Assembly (NCBI GenBank): GCA_015222055.1 | Contig: JADFUR010000047.1 | Location: 1 to 56,411 of the forward strand | DNA: 56,411 nt | Reading direction: 5' to 3' | DNA from: Bacteroidota bacterium | Lineage (GTDB): Bacteria; Bacteroidota; Bacteroidia; Bacteroidales; B39-G9 | Part shown: positions 10,429 to 19,834 of the stretch, piece by piece | How the letters are laid out: every line of letters begins with the position of its first letter | Numbering within the stretch: the stretch's first letter is position 1 | Notes under the pieces: model-generated | What the model was told of the DNA's origin: nothing | What the model saw: only the letters and a program-made list of their open reading frames with translations | Database searches by the model: none | Translations under genes and position numbers: made by a program

Positions 10429-10767
10429 TTATTTAGATTCTTCTTTTAGCCATTTTTTATACCGTCTTTCATTCTCATACCATAATGCAATACTAAGAAA
10501 AGTACCAGCAATAAATGAGCCAATTACTACTCCCAGAGTTTTGTCAATAATCTGAGCTATTCCATCACCCAAAATCAATCTAAAAACAAATGCTCCAAGA
10601 AACATAACAGTTCCATATAAAAGCCCTGAAGCAAGGCAAAAAACAAACTTATTCTTTTTTCTCCAAAAAGACCACTTTTGAATATTCTTCAGTCTGTATA
10701 AAATCATAATCTTATTATTTTTTAAATAGTTAATACCCATTATTTTTTTCAAAATAATTATAAACAC
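10429..10767 (-). CDS. Small two-helix membrane protein, unknown function
   Basis: 112 aa at most. Two hydrophobic segments (about residues 42-65, FVFCLASGLLYGTVMFLGAF, and 78-98, TLGVVIGSFIAGTFLSIALW) flank a polar loop; the C-terminus is charged (YENERRYKKWLKEESK). No enzymatic motif recognised. Start uncertain: Met1 at 10767, Met10 at 10740 or Met21 at 10707 are all possible. The gene follows the MocA-like gene on the same strand with a gap of about 20 bp, so they are likely co-transcribed, but a functional link is not evident. Confidence 0.6.
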   Translation of the reverse strand: MFIIILKKIMGINYLKNNKIMILYRLKNIQKWSFWRKKNKFVFCLASGLLYGTVMFLGAFVFRLILGDGIAQIIDKTLGVVIGSFIAGTFLSIALWYENERRYKKWLKEESK

Positions 10768-10787
10768 TTGACTGTAAATCTTCTTTA

Positions 10788-11387
10788 CTAAATATTAAAC
10801 AATCTCTTATATTCCTTCTTATTATTAATATTATACAAAATCGTTTCGTCGTTTACAGTAATTTTCTTTTTATTAAACGGCGATAAAACATTTTTTAAAT
10901 TCAAATCGTTTTCTTTCGTGTTAACAATTGAATTTATAATTTTTGTATTAATTAATATTGGATGACCACCTTTGCCTTTATAAAATGGAACACTAAAAGA
11001 TGCGTCGTCTTTTTCGTTGTATAGTAATCCTAATAGATGTTCATTAACAAAAGGATTATCAACATTTTGAATAAAGCAGAACTTACTATTTATCAATTCA
11101 CCCAAAGCTAATTTTACAGAGTAAAATCGTTCCCATTCTATGTGATGATTAACAACTAAAGTAATATCGCTAAAAAAACAATATAAATTTTTGTTATAGC
11201 GGTCTAAAACTTCTTGATTAATAACTACAATAATATTATCACAGCCGAATTCTTTATACTCAGCAATAATTTTTTGAATAAAGGTTTTATTATCATCCCA
11301 TTTCAGTAAAGACTTTGGTTCTCCCATTCTGCCTGAATTTCCTGCAGCCAAAATTACAGCGGAACAATTTTTTTTCTGTAAATTCAT
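10788..11387 (-). CDS. MobA/MocA-like nucleotidyltransferase
   Basis: NTP-transferase of the MobA-like family. The N-terminal signature SAVILAAGNSGRMGEPKSLL (LAAGxSxRMG...K) binds CTP or GTP, and QNVDNPFV matches the metal-binding D(V/I)P-like motif. At 199 aa it is the size of MocA, which forms molybdopterin cytosine dinucleotide for xanthine-dehydrogenase-family enzymes, and of YgfJ. It is divergent from the YgfK-like gene, the same pairing seen in E. coli-type ygfK/ssnA/xdhD/ygfJ clusters, which supports the cofactor role. No molybdenum hydroxylase is found in the window. Confidence 0.8.
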   Translation of the reverse strand: MNLQKKNCSAVILAAGNSGRMGEPKSLLKWDDNKTFIQKIIAEYKEFGCDNIIVVINQEVLDRYNKNLYCFFSDITLVVNHHIEWERFYSVKLALGELINSKFCFIQNVDNPFVNEHLLGLLYNEKDDASFSVPFYKGKGGHPILINTKIINSIVNTKENDLNLKNVLSPFNKKKITVNDETILYNINNKKEYKRLFNI

Positions 11388-11554
11388 TTTTAATATTAAT
11401 GAGTTTAATTTTATTACAATTACAAAAATAAAACTTTATTGTTTCTGCACAAATTACAAAATTTATAATTTTAAACAAAACCCTTTAAAATTTGACTTTA
11501 TGCTGTCAACTCAAAGTTGCCGAGAATATATTTAGAAGATATGTATTATATTTA

Positions 11555-11562
11555 TATATTTG
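11555..11562 (+). promoter_or_regulatory. Bacteroidetes -7 box upstream of ygfK-like gene
   Basis: TATATTTG matches the Bacteroidetes -7 consensus TAnnTTTG and lies 35 bp upstream of the chosen ygfK ATG at 11598. The -33 element is weak. This placement is one reason for preferring the internal ATG over the upstream open frame start at 11517, which would lie before the promoter. Confidence 0.5.
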
Positions 11563-11597
11563 TAGTCTTTTTTTTTTTACTTAAAACACGAATAATC

Positions 11598-14500
11598 ATG
11601 TCGGATAAATTTTTCCCTGCAAACATTAAAACACTTCTACGATTAATTCTAAACGAAGAAAAAACCAGAAATCAAATATTTGGCATTCATAAAGACTTAT
11701 TCTTTATACCTAAAGAATATGATGTTTTTGAAACAAGTCGTTTTAAACAATCACTTGAAACACCTATTGGCGTTGCTGCCGGCCCACATACTCAATTATC
11801 TGAAAATATTATTTCTGCTTGGTTATGCGGAGCACGATATATTGAACTAAAAACTATTCAAACACTGGACGAAATTGATGTTCAAAAACCTTGTATTGAC
11901 ATGCAAGACGAAGGCTATAACTGTGAATGGTCGCAAGAGTTAAAAATTCACCAAGCATTTGACGAATATCTTAATGCATGGATAATAATTCATATTTTAC
12001 GCGATAAGTTTGCATGGAAAACTGAACTTGGAACAATTTTCAATATGAGTGTAGGATATAATCTTGAAGGTATTTTAAATGAAAATGTACAATGGTTTTT
12101 CGAAAAAATGGAAAACTGTAAGATTGAAAAAGAAGAGAAAATAAATCAACTAAAAGAGATTTATCCTAACATAGTTAATGTTGATATTCCCAATTGTATT
12201 TCAGATAATATTACATTATCAACAATGCACGGATGCCCATCCGATGAAATTGAAAAAATAGGCTTATATTTAATTGAAGAGAAGAAACTTAATACAATAA
12301 TAAAATTAAATCCAACTCTTATAGGGGCAAAAGAACTCAGAGATATTTTAAATAATAAATTAAATTTTACTGATGTTATTCCCGATATTGCTTTTGAGCA
12401 CGATTTAAAATACAAGGATGCCATAAATATTATTAAATCGCTCAGGCAAAGTGCAAAAGAGAATAATGTTGATTTTGGTTTAAAACTCACCAATACTCTC
12501 GAAAGTATTAATAACAGAGACGTTTTTGCAAAAGAAACAGCAGACATGATGTATATGAGCGGTCGTGCTTTGCATCCAATTTCTGTTAATTTGGCAAGAA
12601 AACTTCAAAATGAATTTAACGGTGAATTAGAAATATCTTTTTCAGGAGGTGCTAATTGTTTTAATATTAGCGATTTAATTTCTTGCGGATTTAATACAAT
12701 TACTGTATCGTCAGATATATTAAAACCAGGCGGTTATGACCGTTTAAAGCAGTATCTTGATGAATTACAAAAGGATTTTATTGATAATAAAGCTGCAAAA
12801 ATTGAACAGTTTATTTTACGAAAAAGCGAATCTGATAACGATATAGATGTTAAAAAAGCAGCTCTCAATAATCTGAACAGATATGCCGACGAAGTTCTTA
12901 ATAACAATCTTTACAAAAGACAATATCTTAAAGAGCCAAGCATAAAAACCAACAGAGAATTATCTTATTTCGATTGCATAAGTGCACCATGTGTTGGCAC
13001 TTGTCCAAGTAACCAGGCAATTCCCGAATATATGTATTACACATCAAAGGGAGATTTTAATAAAGCTTTTGAGCTTATTCTTAATACAAACCCTCTTCCT
13101 TCAGTTACCGGGATGGTTTGTGACCATTTATGCCAATCAAAATGCACTCGTATAAATTACGATAGCCCATTGTTAATAAAAGATGTAAAACGTTTTGTTT
13201 CTGAAAATCACAAAAACTTTATGCCAAAAATAGCCTCAGCAAATGGAATTAAAGTTGCTATTATTGGAGCCGGTCCGTCAGGATTATCGTGTGCATATTT
13301 CTTAGCATTATCAGGCTTTGAAGTAAATATTTATGAGGGTTACAGCAAATCAGGAGGAATGGTTGCAAATGCAATTCCATCGTTCCGATTAACTGATGAA
13401 GATATTAAAAAAGATGTTGAACGAATTGAAAAACTCGGTGTTAAAATTAATTACAATACTAAAATTGACACGGAAAAATTTTCTCAATTACAAAAAGAAA
13501 ACAATTTTATTTATTTGGCAACAGGTGCTCAGGCATCAAAAAAATTAAGAATAAGCGGTATTGAATCAAAAGGTGTTTTTGAACCGTTACAATTTTTATT
13601 TGATGTTAAAAATAATAAGCCTGTAAACATTGGTAAAAAAATTGCAATTATTGGTGGCGGAAATACTGCTATGGATGCAGCACGAACAGCTCTTCGCATT
13701 GCCGGAGATAATGCTAAGGTAACAATAGTTTACCGAAGAACAATTAATCAAATGCCTGCCGATTATTATGAGATTAATGCTTGTTTGCAAGAAGGAATTA
13801 AAATTCTTGAACTCACTTCACCTGAAGAAATTATTTCACAAAAAGGTAAAATAAAATCATTGAAATGCAGTAAAATGAAACTTTCTGAAAAAGACGAAAG
13901 CGGAAGAGCTCGTCCGATAAAAATTAAAGGCTCTGAATTTGAAATTCCTTTCGATACAATAATACCTTCGGTTGGACAAGACCTTGATATTGATTTTGTT
14001 GATAATGATTTATTGGAAGTGAAAGATTTTACATTTGAAACAAAGCTCAAGAATGTTTTTCTTGGCGGTGATGCTTTAACAGGTGGGACATCAATTATTA
14101 GTGCTGTTGCAGACGGAAAAAAAGTTGCTCAAAATATTATTGAAAAATCTCACAAAGAATATAATATTAAACCTGTTGAAAATAAAAAAGATATAACTTA
14201 CGATGAGCTGTTAGTAAAACGTGCTAAACGAGAATATGGTTCAAAAATTAAAGAAACTGCTTTAAGCGAGAGAAACAATTTCAATCTCATCACTTCTACC
14301 CTTACTAAAAAAGAAGCTATGAAAGAAGCTTCGAGATGTTTGTTTTGCGACGAGATATGCAACGTTTGCGTAACAGTTTGTCCAAATAGAGCCAATTACT
14401 CTTATGAAACAAAACCTGTTGCTTATAAGCTTCAAAAAGCTGTTAGAAAAGGTAATGATATTATTTTTGAAGATGATAAACTTTTCTCTATTAAGCAAAA

Positions 14501-14882
14501 ACATCAAATTTTAAATATTGGTGATTTTTGTAATGAATGCGGTAACTGTACTACTTTTTGCCCTACAAATGGAGCACCATTTAGAGATAAACCTAAATTT
14601 TATTTATCACAACTAAGTTTTAATGATGCTGAATACGGATTTATCCTAAAAGCAAAAAATCATTTGGTTTATAAAGATGAAAAAGGGTTTAAGGAATTAA
14701 TTGCTGATAATAATTCTTTCATATATAAAGAAAATAAGATTAGTGCTAAATTTAACAAAGCTAATTTTTCATTAATTGAGGCAGCTTTAGATAAATCGAT
14801 TAACAAAGCCAGTTTTGATTTTGCGGCACAAATGAGTGTTTTGATAGAAGCAGCTCAGGGATTGTATTCTTTTGAAGACTAA
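11598..14882 (+). CDS. ygfK: YgfK-type (putative selenate reductase) Fe-S flavoprotein
   Basis: 1,094-aa multidomain redox protein. N-terminal dihydroorotate-dehydrogenase-like TIM barrel (IGVAAGPHTQLSENII, YIELKTIQTLD, KPCIDMQDEGYN closely follow E. coli YgfK), a GltD-like 4Fe-4S domain (CVGTCPSNQAIPEY, MVCDHLCQSKC), FAD site AIIGAGPSGLSCAYF, NAD(P) site AIIGGGNTAMDAARTAL, and a C-terminal ferredoxin region (CDEICNVCVTVCPN, CNECGNCTTFCPT). YgfK is required in anaerobic purine/urate catabolism clusters and is historically annotated as selenate reductase; the precise reaction is unsettled. Start at Met28 of the open frame (MSDKFFPANI) fits family length and follows the -7 box. The gene faces the hydrogenase operon across a shared terminator. 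A broken partial copy lies at 20.2-20.9 kb. Confidence 0.9.
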   Translation: MSDKFFPANIKTLLRLILNEEKTRNQIFGIHKDLFFIPKEYDVFETSRFKQSLETPIGVAAGPHTQLSENIISAWLCGARYIELKTIQTLDEIDVQKPCIDMQDEGYNCEWSQELKIHQAFDEYLNAWIIIHILRDKFAWKTELGTIFNMSVGYNLEGILNENVQWFFEKMENCKIEKEEKINQLKEIYPNIVNVDIPNCISDNITLSTMHGCPSDEIEKIGLYLIEEKKLNTIIKLNPTLIGAKELRDILNNKLNFTDVIPDIAFEHDLKYKDAINIIKSLRQSAKENNVDFGLKLTNTLESINNRDVFAKETADMMYMSGRALHPISVNLARKLQNEFNGELEISFSGGANCFNISDLISCGFNTITVSSDILKPGGYDRLKQYLDELQKDFIDNKAAKIEQFILRKSESDNDIDVKKAALNNLNRYADEVLNNNLYKRQYLKEPSIKTNRELSYFDCISAPCVGTCPSNQAIPEYMYYTSKGDFNKAFELILNTNPLPSVTGMVCDHLCQSKCTRINYDSPLLIKDVKRFVSENHKNFMPKIASANGIKVAIIGAGPSGLSCAYFLALSGFEVNIYEGYSKSGGMVANAIPSFRLTDEDIKKDVERIEKLGVKINYNTKIDTEKFSQLQKENNFIYLATGAQASKKLRISGIESKGVFEPLQFLFDVKNNKPVNIGKKIAIIGGGNTAMDAARTALRIAGDNAKVTIVYRRTINQMPADYYEINACLQEGIKILELTSPEEIISQKGKIKSLKCSKMKLSEKDESGRARPIKIKGSEFEIPFDTIIPSVGQDLDIDFVDNDLLEVKDFTFETKLKNVFLGGDALTGGTSIISAVADGKKVAQNIIEKSHKEYNIKPVENKKDITYDELLVKRAKREYGSKIKETALSERNNFNLITSTLTKKEAMKEASRCLFCDEICNVCVTVCPNRANYSYETKPVAYKLQKAVRKGNDIIFEDDKLFSIKQKHQILNIGDFCNECGNCTTFCPTNGAPFRDKPKFYLSQLSFNDAEYGFILKAKNHLVYKDEKGFKELIADNNSFIYKENKISAKFNKANFSLIEAALDKSINKASFDFAAQMSVLIEAAQGLYSFED

Positions 14883-14912
14883 AAATTTATTTTCAGATAT
14901 TAGATTTTCAAT

Positions 14913-14955
14913 AAAAAAACCGGAAATAAATTTTTACTTTATTTCCGGTAATTAT
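14913..14955. terminator. Bidirectional terminator between ygfK and the hydrogenase operon
   Basis: Perfect 11-bp stem: CCGGAAATAAA at 14920-14930 pairs with TTTATTTCCGG at 14938-14948, with a seven-base loop, A-run on the left and T-rich flanks. It lies 30 bp after the ygfK stop and just after the hydrogenase stop on the other strand. Confidence 0.8.
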
Positions 14956-14973
14956 AATTCAAATAAAAAAAAT

Positions 14974-16404
14974 TTATTTTTTATTGTCTTCGAAAAATTT
15001 TTTAAGTTGTTTGTCTGCTACTTTAGGGTTACAAACAGTAACGGGACCAGCAATACAACCACCTTCACAAGCCATAACTTCTATAAAATTACCAGGGCAT
15101 TTTTTAGAATAAATTTTTAATAAATTAGCAGTTTTTTTATTAATGCCATTAATTTTTAAACCTTTTACCATAGAAGGATCTGTAATAGTGGCAGCAATAG
15201 CATTAGATACACCACCAGAAGCAGCAAACCATCTACCTATTTCAGATTCATTACTAATTTTTTCAGGAGCATCAATTTTAGAAACATCAATATTCATAGC
15301 AATAAATAAAGAGCCTAATTCTTCAAAATTCATAACATTATCAACACATTCATCATAAATTCCTTCAAATTGTTTTGCAATGCAAGGGCCAATAAAAACA
15401 GTAGAATATTCAGGGAAGTGCTCTTTTGCATATTTAGCAGAAAAGTGCATTGGACTTCTTGTATTTGATACATTTTTTTGAATTTGAGGAACATGCTTTT
15501 TGACCAATTCAGTATAAGCAGGGCAACAAGAAGTTGTCATAAAATCGTCCCCTTTTTCCATTCTTTCAAGAAACTCTTCTGTTTCATTTTCGGCAACAGT
15601 AACAGCGGCATCAGCTACTTCAATCACTTTGTCGAAACCAATTCTTTTAATGCCTTCAAGAATAGAGGGTAGTGAGGCTTTAAATTGACCAATAATAGAA
15701 GGAGCCACTAAAGCAATAACTTTTTCGTTAGGTGTTTTAATTCTTTTAAGGATTTTAATTATTTGTGATTTAGCCATAATAGCACCAAAAGGACAAGCTA
15801 AAATACATTTTCCACAATGTATACACTTATCGTTATCAATATGTTCTATACCATTTTCATCTTTTGATATAGCTTTAACAGGGCACGATTCTTCACAAGG
15901 TACAGGAACATATACAATAGCATGATAAGGACAAACTTCCATACATTTTCCGCAATTAACACAAAGATCGGTGTTGATTTTTGCTCTACCTCCAATAAAA
16001 CTGATAGCATGTCTGGGACAATTCAAAGTACAAGGTCTGGCAACACATCCTCTACATAAATTTGTAACGATATAATTAGTTTTAATACAAGAGCTACAAG
16101 CTTCGTCAACAACCGTTAAAATATTTTTTCCTGGATTGTGATTTTCAAGAGATTTTTTCGCATATTCAGCTAAAGTCATTAGTTCATCTTCTTCATCACT
16201 AATATTATATCCTAAAAGAGCCATTAGCATATATTTTAAAATAGCTCTATCTTTAGCAATGGAACCTCTTATTGGCACACTATTTCTAGGAGCTATTTGC
16301 AAAGGAATACGATCAATATCTTTAATATCACCTTCAATGAATAGTTTAGCTAATTTTGTAATAAGTTCTCTTCTTAATAAAGTTGCATTATTTGAATATA
16401 TCAT
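14974..16404 (-). CDS. Group B-like monomeric [FeFe] hydrogenase
   Basis: 476-aa iron-only hydrogenase. The N-terminal half carries many Cys for Fe-S clusters (CSSC, CRGCVARPCTLNCP, CVNCGKCMEVCP, CEESCP, CIHCGKCILACP). The H-cluster domain has all three signatures: L1 TTSCCPAY, L2 FIGPCIAK and L3 MACEGGCIAGP, so both the proton-relay Cys and four cluster ligands are present. The motif forms and length match group B ([FeFe] B1/B3) rather than group A enzymes. Likely cytosolic, exchanging electrons between ferredoxin and H2; direction unknown. Last gene of a tight operon after a 2Fe-2S ferredoxin (gap 4 bp). Maturases HydEFG are not in the window. Confidence 0.88.
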   Translation of the reverse strand: MIYSNNATLLRRELITKLAKLFIEGDIKDIDRIPLQIAPRNSVPIRGSIAKDRAILKYMLMALLGYNISDEEDELMTLAEYAKKSLENHNPGKNILTVVDEACSSCIKTNYIVTNLCRGCVARPCTLNCPRHAISFIGGRAKINTDLCVNCGKCMEVCPYHAIVYVPVPCEESCPVKAISKDENGIEHIDNDKCIHCGKCILACPFGAIMAKSQIIKILKRIKTPNEKVIALVAPSIIGQFKASLPSILEGIKRIGFDKVIEVADAAVTVAENETEEFLERMEKGDDFMTTSCCPAYTELVKKHVPQIQKNVSNTRSPMHFSAKYAKEHFPEYSTVFIGPCIAKQFEGIYDECVDNVMNFEELGSLFIAMNIDVSKIDAPEKISNESEIGRWFAASGGVSNAIAATITDPSMVKGLKINGINKKTANLLKIYSKKCPGNFIEVMACEGGCIAGPVTVCNPKVADKQLKKFFEDNKK

Positions 16405-16408
16405 AACA

Positions 16409-16663
16409 TCAATATTTTTTTATAAGATAATCAATAACTTTATTAATGCTCGCTTCAGCCATGACTTCACCATTAATTTCAACAAAAGGAGCTTTACCAT
16501 ATTTCTCTTGATCTAAACAGTAATCCAGACAAGTAGACCCAATAATATCAACTCTTTTTTTGAATTTTTCAGGAAGATGTTCTGCTAAAAGCTGTAGTTC
16601 GGAACCTCCCATAACATAACAAAGAGTACCGATACAAATTTTTATTTCAATTTTTTTCTCCAT
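16409..16663 (-). CDS. Thioredoxin-like [2Fe-2S] ferredoxin
   Basis: 84 aa with the thioredoxin-like ferredoxin pattern CIGTLCYVMGG (Cys-x4-Cys) and STCLDYCLD (Cys-x3-Cys) followed by APFVEINGEVM. These are stand-alone versions of the HydC/NuoE C-terminal domain and carry electrons. It directly precedes the group B hydrogenase and follows the phosphatase by 22 bp, so it is the likely electron partner of one of the hydrogenases (inference). Confidence 0.85.
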   Translation of the reverse strand: MEKKIEIKICIGTLCYVMGGSELQLLAEHLPEKFKKRVDIIGSTCLDYCLDQEKYGKAPFVEINGEVMAEASINKVIDYLIKKY

Positions 16664-16685
16664 TATCAGAATATTTAAATGAATA

Positions 16686-17870
16686 TTATATAAAATGTAA
16701 ATTAATCTCTTTTAAAAATTTCTCTTCTAATATTTTAATGATTTTTTTTACTACGTTACGTCTTATTTCTAGTTCAACAGGAAGATTTGGATCTTGGTGG
16801 GCATTATTTATTTTAGTGCCAACAACAAATTCAATAATGTCGTTGTTAAAAATGTTTTTAATAATTTCAACAGCAGCACCTTCGCCATTAACTTCAGTAG
16901 TGTTAATATTTTGTAAAATTTCAGATACTTTACCAAGTGTTAAAATACCCTCGGTAACAAGTTCAATACCTTCCATTTTAGCAATAGGAGGTAAACCTGA
17001 ATGATCAAGAGTTAGACCTACATGTATTTCTTTATTAAATAAGCGGGAAACAATTTGAGACGTAGTTCCTCCTGAAATAATTACTTTTCCATTATATTTT
17101 TTAATAATAGATCCCAGTTTATTATCGTCGAATTTATTAAAAGGAGGACCTGTACAAATTAATAATTTTCTAGGTTCTCTAAAATAAAGAACAGCACAAG
17201 AAATGTCGTCTCTTGGTTTTAAAATATCGTTATTATTGGCCTGATTTACGATTTTTTTTGCCAAATCGTGTGAGGAAATAAATTTATATTTATTGATTAA
17301 ATCAATGATAAATATTTTAACATTATCAATTCCCCATCCAAAAGCCATATTAGTGTTTCCTATACCAGATTGACTTACACCATCAGTAAAAACAATTATT
17401 CTATCTTCTTTTTGAATTTTAAAGTCAAAAGAATACATTTTTTTGTTTTTTCCAAGGATATTAATTTCTATAGAATTTTCTGGAATAGGAATGAATTTTT
17501 GGTTTCTTAAGAGTAAAAAATCGGGATTGTCGTAGTTTATAATTTTTGTTTCAGAATCATAATCTATATCAATAATAGTAAAAGTTGCATAAGAAATTTG
17601 TCTTTCAGAATCTATAGGTAAAGTGTTAGAGATGATTTCTGCCGTATGTTGGATAGGTGAATTGTTAGAAGTAAAATTTAAAGCCATAGAAGCAGTCATC
17701 GTGGCAAGTACATTCGCTTTAATTCCACTGCCTAAACCATCAGACAAAACAGCAATAATTTTCCCTTCTTCTTTAATCTTTTTAGACAGAAAAACATCAC
17801 CACAAACCACATTTTTATTTTTATTTAATTGATAATGATCAATATCAATAAAATTTTTTCTGGTATTCAT
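16686..17870 (-). CDS. SpoIIE-type PP2C phosphatase linked to HydS (copy 1)
   Basis: 394 aa. N-terminal about 220 residues form a SpoIIE/PP2C fold: VVCGDVFLSKK, AVLSDGLGSGIKANVLA (metal-binding Asp), IIVFTDGVSQSG and PRDDISCAVLYF. The remaining about 170 residues are a separate conserved domain with GKVIISGGTTSQIVSRL and ELVTEGILTLGKV, which I cannot name. Such phosphatases accompany sensory group C [FeFe] hydrogenases in other anaerobes and are thought to pass the signal on by dephosphorylating a regulatory protein; no STAS or anti-sigma partner is visible here. Start lies 5 bp after the HydS stop, indicating translational coupling. Confidence 0.85.
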   Translation of the reverse strand: MNTRKNFIDIDHYQLNKNKNVVCGDVFLSKKIKEEGKIIAVLSDGLGSGIKANVLATMTASMALNFTSNNSPIQHTAEIISNTLPIDSERQISYATFTIIDIDYDSETKIINYDNPDFLLLRNQKFIPIPENSIEINILGKNKKMYSFDFKIQKEDRIIVFTDGVSQSGIGNTNMAFGWGIDNVKIFIIDLINKYKFISSHDLAKKIVNQANNNDILKPRDDISCAVLYFREPRKLLICTGPPFNKFDDNKLGSIIKKYNGKVIISGGTTSQIVSRLFNKEIHVGLTLDHSGLPPIAKMEGIELVTEGILTLGKVSEILQNINTTEVNGEGAAVEIIKNIFNNDIIEFVVGTKINNAHQDPNLPVELEIRRNVVKKIIKILEEKFLKEINLHFI

Positions 17871-17875
17871 ATTAA

Positions 17876-19579
17876 TTAAGGTTTATGAGTTTCTATAATA
17901 GAATTAAGCATAGCTTCTGTGTTAGAAACATTTTCGCCAAGTAAATATGCAATTTTTTGTACTGTTTTCATATTTTCATTAATAACCTTACGCGTACGTT
18001 CAATAACAATATCTTCTCTAACTTGAGGCAATCTCATATCACGTATTATAGCACAAACAATTTTGTGTTTTTGAATATTTACTATAGATAATTGTATATT
18101 TTTCTCTTCAATTTTTACATCTTTATCAATTAATTCTTCACCATATTCTAAAACAGAAGTGAATAATTTATGAAAAGGGAGTAATTTCTTTATATCTGCG
18201 TTTTCAAGTCCGGGATCGTTTTTAAAAATCATTATAATTTCATCGCCTAGTAGTTTGGCAAAGTTCATATTAGCTTCAATAATTTTTAAATTTTCGTTAA
18301 CAATAACAATCCCTGATGGAATTTTGTGAAGAATAACTGTAGCTTTATCATGAGCAACTTTTCTCATATACGAAACGCACATAGTTCGGTCAGCTTTGCC
18401 ATCAAGCATAGCTTTGGCAAAATCTCTACAACTTTCGTAACCACAACCACCACAGTTTAATTCATCAGCACTCGAAAACTTCCCTACCGTTTCTAAACTT
18501 TCGTTTATTTGTTCTTCGGTATATTCATTTTTAGAAATCTTTTTTAGATTATCGTAATTTAATTTAATATCAATATTATAGAATGAATTTTCTGCACTGA
18601 TTTTTTCTGAAGAAGCAATAACATCGTGTCTTTTAATAATAGACGAATTATTATTGTTGCAAGCAGGACCGTTAATACAACCTCCCTCGCAAGCCATTAA
18701 TTCAATAAAAATTTTACCTTTAATTTTTGCTTTATTTAAATTTGTTAAAGCTGCTTCTACATTTTTAACCCCAGAAAATGACATCAATGAAATATCGCTG
18801 GTTTTAGCATCAGGATCCATACAAGTTAGCATTCCTCCATCAATAGGGAATAGGGCACCACTTGTTGATTTTGATGGTATGAATTTATTTTTTATTTCTG
18901 TATTGAAATCAGAAAAATTAATAAATTCATCGTCCATCCATCTTTTTAAATCGTTAAAAGTAATTACAACATCAATATATTTGTTGTATTCGTCAGCCTC
19001 CATTTTTTTTGCTATACAAGGGCCTATAAATATTATTTTAGTATCTTCTCCATACATTTTTTTAAGCAATTTGCCATGAGCTATCATTGGCGACATTATA
19101 GGAGTAAGATTGCTTTTATAATCAGGATAGTATTTACAAATTAATGAAACTATTGAAGGACAGCAACTTGAAAAAAATACACCATCATCTTTATCTTTAA
19201 GATAATTAAGAGCCTCATGCGAAACAATTTCTGCTCCCAGAGCTGTTTCTGAGACATCTGTAACTCCAAGGGATTTTATTGCTGATATTATCTGACTGTC
19301 TGAATAATCTGAGTATTCAGAATTATAAGAAGGGGCTAAAGAAACAATAGTTTTATATTTGTTTTTTATAAAAAATTTTACTTTATCAAGGTCGTCTCTG
19401 ACTTTTTTAGCACCAACAGGGCAAACAACAGTACAGTGTCCACAACTAATACAAAGATCTTGGTCAATAGACGCACTATGAGATTCTATTTTAATTGCTT
19501 TAACAGGACATTCTCTGATGCACTTATAACAGTCTTGGCAATTATTTTTTTCTGTATATACAACCGAATTATTTGCCAT
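17876..19579 (-). CDS. hydS: Sensory [FeFe] hydrogenase with PAS domain (HydS type, copy 1)
   Basis: 567 aa from Met11 of the open frame (MANNSVVYTEKNN). This start aligns with copy 2 and begins one base after the preceding gene's stop. Order: two 4Fe-4S clusters (Cys14-17-20-24 and 43-46-49-53), H-cluster domain with L1 SSCCPS (Cys139, Cys140), L2 IGPCIAKK (Cys188) and L3 MACEGGCINGP (near 315-320), an extra four-Cys cluster CGGCGYESC...C (PF04060-like), a PAS domain (about 430-520) and a C-terminal helical tail. This is the architecture of group C sensory hydrogenases such as Thermotoga HydS, believed to sense H2 or redox state. Coupled to the PP2C phosphatase downstream. Confidence 0.88.
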   Translation of the reverse strand: MANNSVVYTEKNNCQDCYKCIRECPVKAIKIESHSASIDQDLCISCGHCTVVCPVGAKKVRDDLDKVKFFIKNKYKTIVSLAPSYNSEYSDYSDSQIISAIKSLGVTDVSETALGAEIVSHEALNYLKDKDDGVFFSSCCPSIVSLICKYYPDYKSNLTPIMSPMIAHGKLLKKMYGEDTKIIFIGPCIAKKMEADEYNKYIDVVITFNDLKRWMDDEFINFSDFNTEIKNKFIPSKSTSGALFPIDGGMLTCMDPDAKTSDISLMSFSGVKNVEAALTNLNKAKIKGKIFIELMACEGGCINGPACNNNNSSIIKRHDVIASSEKISAENSFYNIDIKLNYDNLKKISKNEYTEEQINESLETVGKFSSADELNCGGCGYESCRDFAKAMLDGKADRTMCVSYMRKVAHDKATVILHKIPSGIVIVNENLKIIEANMNFAKLLGDEIIMIFKNDPGLENADIKKLLPFHKLFTSVLEYGEELIDKDVKIEEKNIQLSIVNIQKHKIVCAIIRDMRLPQVREDIVIERTRKVINENMKTVQKIAYLLGENVSNTEAMLNSIIETHKP

Positions 19580-19580
19580 A

Positions 19581-19832
19581 TTATAAAATATAATTATTAA
19601 GAATTTCAACTATGCTTCTTGCATCAACGTCCTGAAATATTTTTCCATTAATTTTCACAATAGGACCTTTATTACAATTCTCAGTACAAAGTTCACCTTT
19701 AAAATCAACTTTATCTTCAAGATTATGTTCTTTTAAATAAGCTTTTATAATTTCCAAATTTTCTTTATTACCCCTTGAGAAACAAGAGCTACCAAGACAT
19801 ATAACTATACTAGTTTTTTTCTTTTCCATCAT
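19581..19832 (-). CDS. Thioredoxin-like [2Fe-2S] ferredoxin, first gene of HydS operon
   Basis: 83 aa with CLGSSCFSRGN (Cys-x4-Cys) and ELCTENCNKGP (Cys-x3-Cys), then IVKINGKIF; same fold as the 84-aa ferredoxin but clearly a different sequence. It ends one base before the HydS start, so the two are translationally coupled; it probably exchanges electrons with HydS. Two adjacent Met codons (19832 and 19829) can start it. A short, seemingly frameshifted reading frame ends three bases upstream. Confidence 0.85.
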   Translation of the reverse strand: MMEKKKTSIVICLGSSCFSRGNKENLEIIKAYLKEHNLEDKVDFKGELCTENCNKGPIVKINGKIFQDVDARSIVEILNNYIL

Positions 19833-19834
19833 TG

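Noticed and set aside
11517-11597. 27-residue N-terminal extension of YgfK
   Set aside because: Starts before the likely -7 box and has no match to the family; the ATG at 11598 fits family length.
17876-19609. Longer HydS start at 19609
   Set aside because: It would overlap the ferredoxin gene; Met11 at 19579 aligns with the start of copy 2.
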